Both the position numbers and the translations under genes were made by a program. This document shows, piece by piece, positions 27,463 to 34,907 of a stretch of DNA of 64,000 nucleotides. Below the pieces are notes generated by a model, which was given only the letters and a program-made list of their open reading frames with translations, did no database searches and had not been told where the DNA came from. Each line of letters starts with the position of its first letter. Within the stretch, counting starts at the first letter, position 1. This DNA comes from Acidimicrobiia bacterium (GTDB lineage: Bacteria; Actinomycetota; Acidimicrobiia; Acidimicrobiales; SKKL01). The stretch lies in NCBI GenBank assembly GCA_041676705.1, contig JBAYRL010000001.1:646289-710288 (forward strand). Direction: 5' to 3'.

Positions 27463-27499
27463 TAAATCCCCCTACTTTAACTATTATTACATTACAATA

Positions 27500-27518
27500 C
27501 ACCAAAAGATCTTTGGTG
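27500..27518. promoter_or_regulatory. Palindrome upstream of the binding-protein gene
   Basis: CACCAAA (27500-27506) and TTTGGTG (27512-27518) form a perfect inverted repeat with a 5-base centre, about 40 bases before the lipoprotein start. AT-rich minus-strand sequence between it and the gene (including TAATAAT) could hold the -10 box. A repressor or activator site is plausible. Confidence 0.45.
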
Positions 27519-27622
27519 ATAGTTGTGAGAAGCACATAGGTTTACTTATGTACCGAACACAACCGAAACCTTAGCACCCCGCCATCCGCATTGGTAGCAA
27601 CTTTTGAAACCCTTGCTACGGC

Positions 27623-28015
27623 CTAACTAAGCCGCTTATACACGTGATCAACGGCGATCTTCACCACTACTCGCTCGCTGGTAATGGTCGGCGCGTAGTC
27701 GGCACCGGTATAACGCTGCGAAACATGGTCAATATGGTTTCGCGCCTCATCGCCAGTCACGGTTTCTACTACCTTACCTCGCGCCTCGATATAGCGATAT
27801 GGCGTATTGGCATCGATAACCGTAACAGCCACCCGAGGGTCATTCGTCATGTGCTTGAACTTCAACCGATGGACCTCAGTGTTGATCAGCAAATGCTCAT
27901 CATCGGCATCAATCCACATCACATGGGTGGAAGGCGCGCCGTGTGAATCAAGAGTCGTCAACGCCGCAAAGTTTTTTGAGGTTGCAAAGTCTTTTAATTC
28001 TGTGTCAAGTGCCAT
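27623..28015 (-). CDS. PPOX-class F420-dependent oxidoreductase-like protein
   Basis: A 130-residue split-barrel flavin/deazaflavin-binding protein. The opening AALTTLDSHGAPSTHVMWIDADDEHLLINTE and the later KHMTNDPRVAVTVID and YRYIEARGKVVE are characteristic of the small PPOX family with F420-binding members in actinobacteria. It is expected to be a cytoplasmic dimer using F420 or FMN; the substrate is unknown. It ends about 160 bases after the start of the upstream lipoprotein gene region and is divergent from the DEAD-box leader. Confidence 0.88.
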   Translation of the reverse strand: MALDTELKDFATSKNFAALTTLDSHGAPSTHVMWIDADDEHLLINTEVHRLKFKHMTNDPRVAVTVIDANTPYRYIEARGKVVETVTGDEARNHIDHVSQRYTGADYAPTITSERVVVKIAVDHVYKRLS

Positions 28016-28057
28016 AAAGCCCAGAATAGTGGCGAAAACCTGTTAAGGTACCTAAGT

Positions 28058-28251
28058 CCTGGTTACACCAGGTTGCCTTGCACCCCGATGGTGCTGGCGG
28101 GTCCCGTTCGGAATACCCGGTCGAGGCCACCCTGTCCCCCCTCTGTAGGCGATGCAGAGCCACGCTGGTTTACAACCAGTAACGGAGTGGAACAGGTTGC
28201 CCCTGGGTTTTATCGCACCCGTCATGCGCCCGAACTGCGGGCTATTTTTTT
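28058..28251 (+). ncRNA. Structured leader RNA upstream of the DEAD-box helicase (unclassified)
   Basis: About 195 bases that fold by eye into a series of helices: CCTGG/CCAGG (28058-28072), GCACC/GGTGC (28080-28094), CGGGT/ACCCG (28098-28119), and a pairing of CCTGTCC (28131-28137) with GG-ACAGG (28189-28196) that closes a junction around two hairpins, CTCTGTA/TGCAGAG (28141-28159) and CTGGTT/AACCAG (28165-28179). It ends in an intrinsic terminator just before the helicase ribosome binding site. It does not match the conserved cores I know for TPP, FMN, cobalamin, SAM, c-di-GMP, ZTP, T-box, SRP, tmRNA or 6S RNA. Best read as a cis-acting attenuator leader, possibly also giving a short free RNA. 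No energy calculation was run. Confidence 0.6.
28228..28251 (+). terminator. Intrinsic terminator/attenuator in the DEAD-box leader
   Basis: GCCCG (28228-28232), loop AACTG, CGGGC (28238-28242), then TA and seven T (28245-28251). The helicase ribosome binding site GGAG starts at 28252, one base after the T-run, so any upstream transcript must read through it. The upstream CGGGT segment (28098-28102) could pair with the 5' arm as an antiterminator. Confidence 0.75.
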
Positions 28252-28262
28252 GGAGTAACACC

Positions 28263-29708
28263 CTGTCTTCTACAACTGTTCTTGAATCTTCGGTTGAGTC
28301 AACCGTTTCTTTCGCCGAGCTCGGCGTACCCAGCAATATCGTGTCGGCTCTGGCAAACCAAGGCATCACCCAAGCCTTCCCAATTCAAACTGCCACCCTG
28401 CCCGATGCTTTGGCTGGCCGTGATGTGTGCGGCAAAGCCCCCACTGGTTCCGGCAAAACTATCGCTTTTGGAATTCCGCTCCTCCACGGCATTGCCAGTG
28501 GTCCCAAGGCTGCACCAAAACGACCCAAAGGCCTGGTGCTAGTACCCACCCGCGAGCTGGCTACCCAGGTTCGTGAGGAACTGATAATGATGGCTGGCCC
28601 TAAAGGGGCCCGGGTCACCACCTTCTTTGGTGGCGTCGGTTTTGGGAACCAACTACGCGATCTTCGCCGCGGCGTAGACATTGCGGTGGCCTGCCCCGGT
28701 CGGTTGGCTGACTTGGTGAAACAAGGCGAGGTTGACTTATCTGAGGTTCGTTATGTGGTGTTAGATGAAGCTGACCGCATGGCCGACATGGGTTTTCTAC
28801 CTGAAGTTCGTCGTCTGTTGAACCAAACCTCACCCAAGCGCCAAACCTTGCTATTTTCGGCCACCTTGGATGGTGACGTTGACATTCTAATTCGGGAATA
28901 CCAACACAATCCCGCCCGCCACGAACATGTGGTGAAGGAAGACTCTCCCCAGAACGAATACAAATTCTGGAACGTCGAACGCAATGAGCGAGTTGACATC
29001 ACCGCTCGCCTTATTAGCGCCAATTGGCCGGCCATTGTGTTCGTTCGTACGCGCCGGGGGGCCGACCGGGCCGCACGACAGCTTGCCAATGCAGGTGTTT
29101 CAACCGAGGTAATCCACGGCGATCGGTCCCAACCACAACGGGAACGAGCGTTAGCTCGCTTCACCAACGGTCAATCGCAAGCTCTGGTAGCAACCGATGT
29201 CGCCGCCCGCGGCATTCACGTAGATAACGTAGCGGCCGTCATCCACTTCGACTTGCCAGCTGACCACAAAGACTTTGTGCATCGCTCGGGGCGCACAGGT
29301 CGAGCTGGAACTACCGGCCTAGTGGTGGCATTGGTACCCAAGGAACAAAACTCTGATGCCAAGAAACTACAACGGAAATTGCAGCTCGCCTTGGGCATCA
29401 CTCCACCGGCTTCACTAGCGCCAGTCACCCCAACCAAAGCACCAGCTAGCAAGGCGGCAACCAGTGAATCAACTCGCACTAACCCCGCCTCCAAGCGGCC
29501 TGGGCGGGCGAAGGACCGCAAGTCAAAGGCACGTCGAAGCGACGCTTCAACGCCAGGGTCGCACAGTCCAAGCAATCGTGGTGGCAAAGCTCGCGGTGCC
29601 AAGGTTTCAGCACGCACCGGTTCGGGCGGCACATCGCGTAACAGCTCTCCTGGAGCATCGCGTAGCGGAAACAAACACCGCTCAGCCAAACGCCGTAACG
29701 CTGCCTAG
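28263..29708 (+). CDS. DEAD-box ATP-dependent RNA helicase
   Basis: RNA helicase of 481 residues. The Q-motif region FAELGVPSNIVSALANQGITQAFPIQ, Walker A APTGSGKT (near 57-64), PTRELA, DEAD (near 168), SAT, HGDRSQPQRE and HRSGRTGRAG are all present. The C-terminal 100 residues are a basic, Ser/Gly/Arg-rich tail for RNA contact, as in RhlE/CsdA-like proteins. The start is taken as CTG at 28263, seven bases after GGAG, giving MSSTTVLESS; there is no ATG, GTG or TTG between the terminator and the conserved domain. A longer frame from 28152 would run through the structured leader and is rejected. The leader suggests control by attenuation, perhaps cold or self-regulation. Confidence 0.93.
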   Translation: MSSTTVLESSVESTVSFAELGVPSNIVSALANQGITQAFPIQTATLPDALAGRDVCGKAPTGSGKTIAFGIPLLHGIASGPKAAPKRPKGLVLVPTRELATQVREELIMMAGPKGARVTTFFGGVGFGNQLRDLRRGVDIAVACPGRLADLVKQGEVDLSEVRYVVLDEADRMADMGFLPEVRRLLNQTSPKRQTLLFSATLDGDVDILIREYQHNPARHEHVVKEDSPQNEYKFWNVERNERVDITARLISANWPAIVFVRTRRGADRAARQLANAGVSTEVIHGDRSQPQRERALARFTNGQSQALVATDVAARGIHVDNVAAVIHFDLPADHKDFVHRSGRTGRAGTTGLVVALVPKEQNSDAKKLQRKLQLALGITPPASLAPVTPTKAPASKAATSESTRTNPASKRPGRAKDRKSKARRSDASTPGSHSPSNRGGKARGAKVSARTGSGGTSRNSSPGASRSGNKHRSAKRRNAA

Positions 29709-29725
29709 GTCGCGATAAAGGGCCC

Positions 29726-29778
29726 TTGACAGAGCGCTTTAGGCGACCCTAATTTATTTCTAGCGAAGCCTAGAAATA
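29726..29778 (+). promoter_or_regulatory. Promoter with overlapping palindromic operator
   Basis: TTGACA (29726-29731) and TAATTT (29750-29755) are 18 bases apart, a good sigma-70 promoter. A perfect palindrome, TATTTCTAG (29755-29763) and CTAGAAATA (29770-29778) with a 6-base centre, sits over the end of the -10 box and the start site. It would drive the methyltransferase and DUF488 genes, with a dimeric regulator blocking it. Confidence 0.6.
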
Positions 29779-29844
29779 GTCGGACTCCGCCTAAGAAGGG
29801 GCAACTGCCCCACCACCACAGCTCTGTGCCTCGGGGAGGCCCAT

Positions 29845-30627
29845 ATGTCGATCTCTACGGTGTCGAACGAAAAAGCACCTGGCCACTGGCTTTTGGCCCG
29901 CCTTGGCAAGAAAATTCTGCGCCCGGGCGGCCGTGAGCTAACCACCAGGCTGCTTAACAAACTTGGCCTAACCAACCAAGATCACGTAGTTGAATTTGCA
30001 CCTGGTGTAGGTGCCACCGCCCGCGCCTTGCTGGCCTATCAGCCAGCCAGTTACACGGCGGTCGAACGAGACGAAGAAGCGGCTGCCATTACCCGCAAGG
30101 TAGTGACACCCTCTGGCGGCAAAGTGGTGCTTTCAACAGCACAACAATCGGCGCTCCCCGAGGGATCGGCCACCGTTGTCGTTGGCGAAGCCATGCTCAC
30201 CATGCAAAGCGATGTCAACAAGAATGCTGTGATGAGCGAGGCCCATCGGCTACTCCAGACCGGTGGACGTTACGTCATTCATGAGCTGTGCCTAATTCCT
30301 GATGACATTTCCGAGGAACGTTCACAAGCGGTTTGGGACGACCTTTCTCGCAGTATTCATGTGGGCGCACGGCCACTAACCGCGGCTAGCTGGCGAGCAA
30401 TACTTGAAAACAACGGCTTCCGGGTCATCGCCGAAGAACGAGCCGACATGGCACTTTTGGCACCCCGACGAGTGATCGACGATGAAGGTCTCTGGCCAGC
30501 CATGCGCTTTTTCGCACGCGTGGCCACCGACCGCAGCGCTCGAAGTCGGGTTAAGAGTATGCACGCCTGCTTCAATCGGCTACACAACAACATGGGCGCC
30601 ATTGGCCTGATCGTCGAAAAAGTTTAA
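29845..30627 (+). CDS. Class I SAM-dependent methyltransferase
   Basis: A 260-residue Rossmann-fold methyltransferase. The SAM-binding motif I is VVEFAPGVGATARALL (near 48-63), followed by the acidic YTAVERDEEAA; GEAMLTMQ and GGRYVIHELCL are the later strands. Substrate unknown; the type-11 fold acts on small molecules, lipids or proteins. A GGGGAGG site precedes the ATG. Its promoter carries a palindrome, so it seems conditionally expressed, and a DUF488 gene follows closely. Confidence 0.87.
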   Translation: MSISTVSNEKAPGHWLLARLGKKILRPGGRELTTRLLNKLGLTNQDHVVEFAPGVGATARALLAYQPASYTAVERDEEAAAITRKVVTPSGGKVVLSTAQQSALPEGSATVVVGEAMLTMQSDVNKNAVMSEAHRLLQTGGRYVIHELCLIPDDISEERSQAVWDDLSRSIHVGARPLTAASWRAILENNGFRVIAEERADMALLAPRRVIDDEGLWPAMRFFARVATDRSARSRVKSMHACFNRLHNNMGAIGLIVEKV

Positions 30628-30654
30628 TGGCATAGATGCCGCTTGAATGGAGGT

Positions 30655-31188
30655 ATGGCACAACCACGGCTTTACACCATTGGGCACTCAACTCATCCCA
30701 TCGAAGAGTTCCTAAAAATGCTGTCGGCCAATCACGTCGACATGGTGGCCGACGTGCGTACGGTGCCCCGATCTCGCCATAATCCGCAATTCGACCAGCA
30801 CGCCTTGGCCGAAAGCCTAGAAGCAGCAGACCTGGAATATGTGCAGATTAAAAAGCTGGGGGGTTTGCGCCACAGTTCAACCAAAGAACCCAGCATTAAT
30901 GAAGCCTGGCGCAATAAAAGCTTTCGCAGCTACGCCGATTACATGCAGACCGAAGGGTTCTCCGAAGGTATCGACGAACTAATCGAACTGACCAAAACCA
31001 ACACGGTGGCCATAATGTGTGCCGAAGCTGTGCCCTGGCGTTGTCACCGTTCTCTGGTCGGAGATGCCATGCTGACCAGGGGTTATGAGGTTTGCGACAT
31101 CATGAGCGTCACTTCAACGAAACCCCATAACCTCACCAGTTTCGCCAAAGTGGAAGGAACCAAGGTGTGGTATCCGCCGGAAACCTAG
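30655..31188 (+). CDS. DUF488 family protein
   Basis: A 177-residue DUF488 protein. The N terminus LYTIGHSTHPIEEFLKML, then VADVRTVPRSRHNPQF, and the Cys motif MCAEAVPWRCHRSLVGDAML are all family hallmarks. Function is not established; conserved Cys and His residues suggest a metal or catalytic site. The start is uncertain: the ATG at 30655 overlaps its GGAGGT too closely, while a TTG at 30643 would include that sequence in the gene. It is probably co-transcribed with the methyltransferase 27 bases upstream. Confidence 0.88.
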   Translation: MAQPRLYTIGHSTHPIEEFLKMLSANHVDMVADVRTVPRSRHNPQFDQHALAESLEAADLEYVQIKKLGGLRHSSTKEPSINEAWRNKSFRSYADYMQTEGFSEGIDELIELTKTNTVAIMCAEAVPWRCHRSLVGDAMLTRGYEVCDIMSVTSTKPHNLTSFAKVEGTKVWYPPET

Positions 31189-31195
31189 GCAGCGC

Positions 31196-31513
31196 TCACC
31201 GACGCAAAAGACCTAGCGCGGCCCCAGCTAACACCATGGTGATCACCAACACCGTAATAATAAGAAAGCGATTCTCGCCACGGTGACGGAAATGGCTAAA
31301 CATCATTAATAGGCGGATGAATGGTAAGAGCACCAAGGTGGCACAGCCCCCTGTCAGTAGAACAGTGGCCAAGGGTCCCAAACCGAAAATCAGAGCTATT
31401 ACTGCACCTACGAGCAAAGCGGTGGCCAAGTTGGTGCCATAGGCCATCAGCACCGCGATTCGCCCAGCCAAAACCCTGTCGGGGGCTATCTCGTCGCCCT
31501 CGATTTTACTCAT
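31196..31513 (-). CDS. DUF1634 small membrane protein
   Basis: A 105-residue protein with three hydrophobic segments (AVLMAYGTNLATALLVGAVIA, LATVLLTGGCATLVLLPFI, FLIITVLVITMVLAGAAL, given here in part). DUF1634 proteins are repeatedly encoded beside TauE/SafE exporters, as here, where its ATG overlaps the tauE stop by ATGA. A role as an exporter subunit is inferred from this linkage. Confidence 0.85.
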   Translation of the reverse strand: MSKIEGDEIAPDRVLAGRIAVLMAYGTNLATALLVGAVIALIFGLGPLATVLLTGGCATLVLLPFIRLLMMFSHFRHRGENRFLIITVLVITMVLAGAALGLLRR

Positions 31514-32355
31514 GAGCCCATCGTCCATCCCAGGCCAAGCGCGTTGGCGGCCATTGGCACCGCCAGCGACAAGAGCACCACTGTAAATATGATTCGTAAA
31601 CCGCTGCCCGCCATACGAACCAAAATTCGTGCCCCCAAAACAGCACCGCTAAGGGAACCCAACACAATTGGGGCCGCCAAGATCAAGTCGATATTGCCAC
31701 CCAGTAGATAGGCCGCAGCCGCGCCTGATGCCGTTACCCCAATCATCAAGTTAGCGGTGGCAGATGAGGCTTTGATTGGCAAGCGCATGGCAGCGTCCAT
31801 GGCTGGAATCTTCAAAACACCACTACCAATCCCTAGCAGAGCAGAGAGAACACCAGCTAGAAACATGAACGAAACACCCATTGGTAGGCGTGAAACCTGA
31901 TAGTCCACGTTTTCCCCGTCAAGATCTATAAACGACGAATCGAGTTGGTGGCTAAAAGCGTGCGCTGGGACCGGTAGAGGTTCTCGTGGCTTGCGACCAT
32001 GCAGCATTTGTGCAGCCGAGACCAAGAGCACACCGGTGAAAATTCCGTATAGAACCTCATCGGCCACCAAACCGACCATGGCTACACCGACCAAAGCCCC
32101 GAACGTCGTGGCAACCTCAAGCACCACCGCAAGCCGAAGATTGGTGAGGCCAGCCGATAAGAACCTGGGTGCACTTGAACAAGACGAAGCGATGACCGCA
32201 ATCAAACTCACCGCCACAGCGGTGGGAAACGGAATGTCGGCACCCAAGGTGAGAAGCGGCACTATAAATATGCCACCAGCCATGCCCAGCGCACTGCCTA
32301 AAGCACTGGCCACGAGGGCACCAACAAACAAGGTTATGAAAAGGCTAACTGCCAC
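31510..32355 (-). CDS. TauE/SafE family sulfite/sulfonate exporter-like permease
   Basis: A 281-residue integral membrane protein with about eight hydrophobic segments arranged as two repeats, each starting with the glycine-rich signature (ALGSALGMAGGIFIVPLL and FLAGVLSALLGIGSGVLKIP). A polar loop of about 45 residues links the halves. The family exports small sulfur-containing or organic anions; the substrate here is not known. It is the first gene of a two-gene operon with DUF1634. Upstream lies a 269-base divergent region shared with the thiolase gene. Confidence 0.9.
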   Translation of the reverse strand: MAVSLFITLFVGALVASALGSALGMAGGIFIVPLLTLGADIPFPTAVAVSLIAVIASSCSSAPRFLSAGLTNLRLAVVLEVATTFGALVGVAMVGLVADEVLYGIFTGVLLVSAAQMLHGRKPREPLPVPAHAFSHQLDSSFIDLDGENVDYQVSRLPMGVSFMFLAGVLSALLGIGSGVLKIPAMDAAMRLPIKASSATANLMIGVTASGAAAAYLLGGNIDLILAAPIVLGSLSGAVLGARILVRMAGSGLRIIFTVVLLSLAVPMAANALGLGWTMGS

Positions 32356-32624
32356 TACTATTCGAACCTACACCTCTAAAACCCTTTGCTGCACAATTCC
32401 ACCTCAACACCCGATTTTCCCAGCTTGGACTATATGAGGGTCACGCGAACACAACATGCCCACGGCCCAAGTACCGCACCAGCACTACGTGCGCACCACA
32501 TGTGCACTGCCGTCACGGTTAGGAAAAAAACCTGACCCGGTATCGAATCCGAGGTGTCGTGTGACAGCGGCTACACTTGGCGCACCAACTAATTGAACAG
32601 CTTCCTTGACGGGAGAAATCGCTT

Positions 32625-33779
32625 ATGAGTTTACGCGGTGCCGCTTTTATCGCTGGTGCATACGAGCACCCCCGGCGCGACATCCCCGACCGTACCATCA
32701 CCCAAATTCACGCCGAAGTGGCCGCAGGCGCACTAGCCGACGCCGGTCTTAGCTTCGCTGATGTGGACGCCTATTACTGTGCTGGTGATGCGCCTGGTTT
32801 TGGCCCCATGTCGGCCGTCGAATACATGGGGCTCAACTGCAAGACCATCGACTCAACCGAAACTGGCGGCTCGTCGTATCTGGTGCATTTGGGCCACGCC
32901 GCCGCACAAATCGCTGCTGGCCATGCTTCGGTAGCGCTTATCACGCTGGCTGGCACACCTCGCCAGCCAATGAAGTTCGGTGGTGGCGGTTTTCCGGCAC
33001 CCGAGAGCGAATTTGAAGCTCAATGGGGTGTGAACACGCTCAATAACTATGCCCTTTCCGCACGTCGGCACATGTATGAGTTTGGCACTACCAGCGCCCA
33101 GCTAGCTGAAATCAAAGTCGCGGCGTCACTGCATGCCCAGCACAACCCCCACGCATTCATGCCGAACCCGGTAACGGTGGAAGAAGTGCTGGAATCACCC
33201 ATGGTCGCCGATCCACTTCATCGTTTAGATTCCTGTGTGATCACCGATGGTGGCGGTGCCATTGTGGTGGTAAGCCCCGAAATTGCCCGCACGCTCAATC
33301 GCACCTGTGTGAAAATTTTAGGCCAAGGCGAGGCATTAAAAGACTCTCGCAAAGTTGACCTCACCTATTCGGCGGCCGCTTGGTCAGGGCCGGCCGCTTT
33401 TGCTGAGGCTGGCGTCACCCCAGCCGACATCGACTACGCCTCAATTTATGACAGCTTCACCATTACGGTACTAATTGCTCTTGAAGACCTGGGCTTTTGC
33501 GAAAAAGGTAAAGGTGGACAGTTTGTAATGGACGGCCGCCTACAAGCACCCTTCGGGGGCTTACCGTTCAACACCGATGGTGGCGGGCTCTGTAACAATC
33601 ACCCCGCCAACCGCGGCGGGATGACCAAGATCATCGAAGCTGTACGTCAGTTACGGGGCGAAGCTAACCCCGCCGTTCAAGTTCCCGACTGTCAACTGGC
33701 CTTGGCCCATGGAACCGGTGGTGCGCTATCCACCCGCCACGGTTGTGCCACCGCAATTCTAGGAGTAGCCGACGCATGA
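32625..33779 (+). CDS. Thiolase-fold protein (SCP2/Ltp-like), nucleophilic Cys absent
   Basis: A 384-residue thiolase-superfamily protein of the lipid-transfer/SCP2 branch. The N terminus RGAAFIAGAYEHP, the DSTETGGSSYLVHLGHAAAQIAAG segment (written here in two overlapping family blocks), NHPANRGGMTK and LALAHGTGGALSTRHGCA align with thiolase landmarks. The position that normally carries the nucleophilic Cys is in the T-E-T-G-G-S-S stretch and has none. That, plus a DUF35 partner, resembles Ltp2-type retro-aldolases in steroid side-chain breakdown rather than a true acetyltransferase. The ATG has GGGAG upstream; the stop overlaps the next gene by ATGA. Function is an inference. Confidence 0.85.
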   Translation: MSLRGAAFIAGAYEHPRRDIPDRTITQIHAEVAAGALADAGLSFADVDAYYCAGDAPGFGPMSAVEYMGLNCKTIDSTETGGSSYLVHLGHAAAQIAAGHASVALITLAGTPRQPMKFGGGGFPAPESEFEAQWGVNTLNNYALSARRHMYEFGTTSAQLAEIKVAASLHAQHNPHAFMPNPVTVEEVLESPMVADPLHRLDSCVITDGGGAIVVVSPEIARTLNRTCVKILGQGEALKDSRKVDLTYSAAAWSGPAAFAEAGVTPADIDYASIYDSFTITVLIALEDLGFCEKGKGGQFVMDGRLQAPFGGLPFNTDGGGLCNNHPANRGGMTKIIEAVRQLRGEANPAVQVPDCQLALAHGTGGALSTRHGCATAILGVADA

Positions 33780-34207
33780 GCAACGACACTTTTCTACCAA
33801 CCCGCAAGCCCCACACAAACATCGAAACACAGGAGTTTTGGGAAGGTTGCGGTCAAGGACGCTTCTTAGTTCCCCGATGCAATAACTGCGCCCATCTAAT
33901 TTGGTATCCCCGACAGTTTTGTACCGAATGTGGCCATATGGAGGTCACCTGGGAAGAGATGAGCGGCCGAGGCAGCGTGTATAGCTACTCGATTTCCAAC
34001 CGAGGCCAAGGAGAATTTGCCGAGGTAGCACCTTACGTATTGGCCTACGTTGAGCTAGAAGAAGGCCCCAGGGTCCTAACGAACATTGTGGATTGTGATC
34101 CTTCGACCGTAGAGGTGGGTCAAGCTGTAACGGTGGTCTTTGAAGCAGCGGGAGAGACTAAAGATGGCAAGCCCTTGGCACTTTATCGGTTCCGCCCAAC
34201 CCAGTAA
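33776..34207 (+). CDS. DUF35 OB-fold protein with N-terminal zinc ribbon
   Basis: A 143-residue partner protein. The rubredoxin-like zinc ribbon is CNNC-x11-CTEC (about residues 38-55), followed by an OB fold (GRGSVYSYSISNRG...YVLAYVELEEGPRVLTNIV). DUF35 proteins bind acyl-CoA substrates and pair with thiolase-like enzymes in polyketide, archaeal HMG-CoA and steroid pathways. It is translationally coupled to the thiolase gene, so a two-subunit enzyme is likely. The ATG at 33776 is used instead of an earlier in-frame start inside the thiolase gene. Confidence 0.93.
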   Translation: MSNDTFLPTRKPHTNIETQEFWEGCGQGRFLVPRCNNCAHLIWYPRQFCTECGHMEVTWEEMSGRGSVYSYSISNRGQGEFAEVAPYVLAYVELEEGPRVLTNIVDCDPSTVEVGQAVTVVFEAAGETKDGKPLALYRFRPTQ

Positions 34208-34241
34208 GAACAGCAAGAACAGCTTCTAGAATTATGAAACT

Positions 34242-34856
34242 GTGACCATCACCCCTATGTTTCCCTTGGGCAGCGTGCTTATGCCAGGCGCCGCGCTGCC
34301 CTTGCGAATTTTTGAACCTCGCTATCAGGTCATGCTCGATCGGGTCTTGGCTGGTGATCGACGCTTAGCAGTGGTGCTTATAGAACGTGGCCAAGAAGTT
34401 GGTGGCCAAGACGTTCGCAGTAGCGTTGGCACACTTGCCATCGTCGAAGAACACCAACCGCTAGGCAACGGGCAGCACGCAGTCCTAATACGAGGCATCG
34501 AACGTATCAAGGTGGAATCGTGGCTGCCCGATGACCCTTATCCGCAAGCCAAAACGGTGAAATGGCCCGATCCTGTGCCTTCTCAGGAAGCCGCTGCGAA
34601 AACTGGCCAGCTGGAGACAGCCGTTGAAAGCTCGCTACGGCAACTTCTAGCCAGAGCCTCGGAAATGGGATACGCAGTACCACCCTCAACCTTTGAACTT
34701 CCCAAAGCCGTCGATAACAAATCTTTTATTCTGGCGGCCCTTAGCCCCCTTGGTCCTCTTGACCAGCAACGCTTGCTAGAGACCGAAACCGAGCAAGCGC
34801 GCTTGGAAAAGCTGGGCACGCTAATTAAGGAACAGTTAGCACTCTTAGACCTTTAA
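34242..34856 (+). CDS. LON-substrate-binding-domain protein
   Basis: A 204-residue protein made of the N-terminal domain of Lon protease without the ATPase or protease parts. FPLGSVLMPGAALPLRIFEPRYQVMLDRVL is the classic opening (spanning about residues 7-36), and GTLAIVEEHQPLGNGQHAVLIRG follows. Stand-alone LON-domain proteins are common in bacteria with unknown function. The start is GTG at 34242; an ATG five codons in (MFPLG) is equally possible. Confidence 0.88.
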   Translation: MTITPMFPLGSVLMPGAALPLRIFEPRYQVMLDRVLAGDRRLAVVLIERGQEVGGQDVRSSVGTLAIVEEHQPLGNGQHAVLIRGIERIKVESWLPDDPYPQAKTVKWPDPVPSQEAAAKTGQLETAVESSLRQLLARASEMGYAVPPSTFELPKAVDNKSFILAALSPLGPLDQQRLLETETEQARLEKLGTLIKEQLALLDL

Positions 34857-34907
34857 GCGGGCTGGCCTTGGCACATTACGGGAGCTGAAGGTGCCTAGAA
34901 TTTGTGT

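Noticed and set aside
28058..28251. Known riboswitch, T-box, SRP RNA, tmRNA or 6S RNA
   Set aside because: None of the conserved cores is present. A stretch AGTGGAAC slightly resembles a T-box motif, but the downstream gene is not a synthetase or amino acid gene and the terminator does not contain the complement.
28152..28262. N-terminal extension of the DEAD-box helicase from an upstream ATG
   Set aside because: It would read through the hairpins, the terminator and the T-run; the residues (GLFFWSNT) have no helicase character and GGAG lies at its end.
29216..29689. Long minus-strand frame opposite the helicase C terminus
   Set aside because: Composition (Arg/Leu/Ala/Pro-rich) follows from the antisense of a basic low-complexity tail; no start signal or recognisable domain.
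32519..32545. GGTTAGG...CCTGACC imperfect hairpin before the thiolase gene
   Set aside because: One mismatch, short arms and no consistent position relative to a promoter or start.
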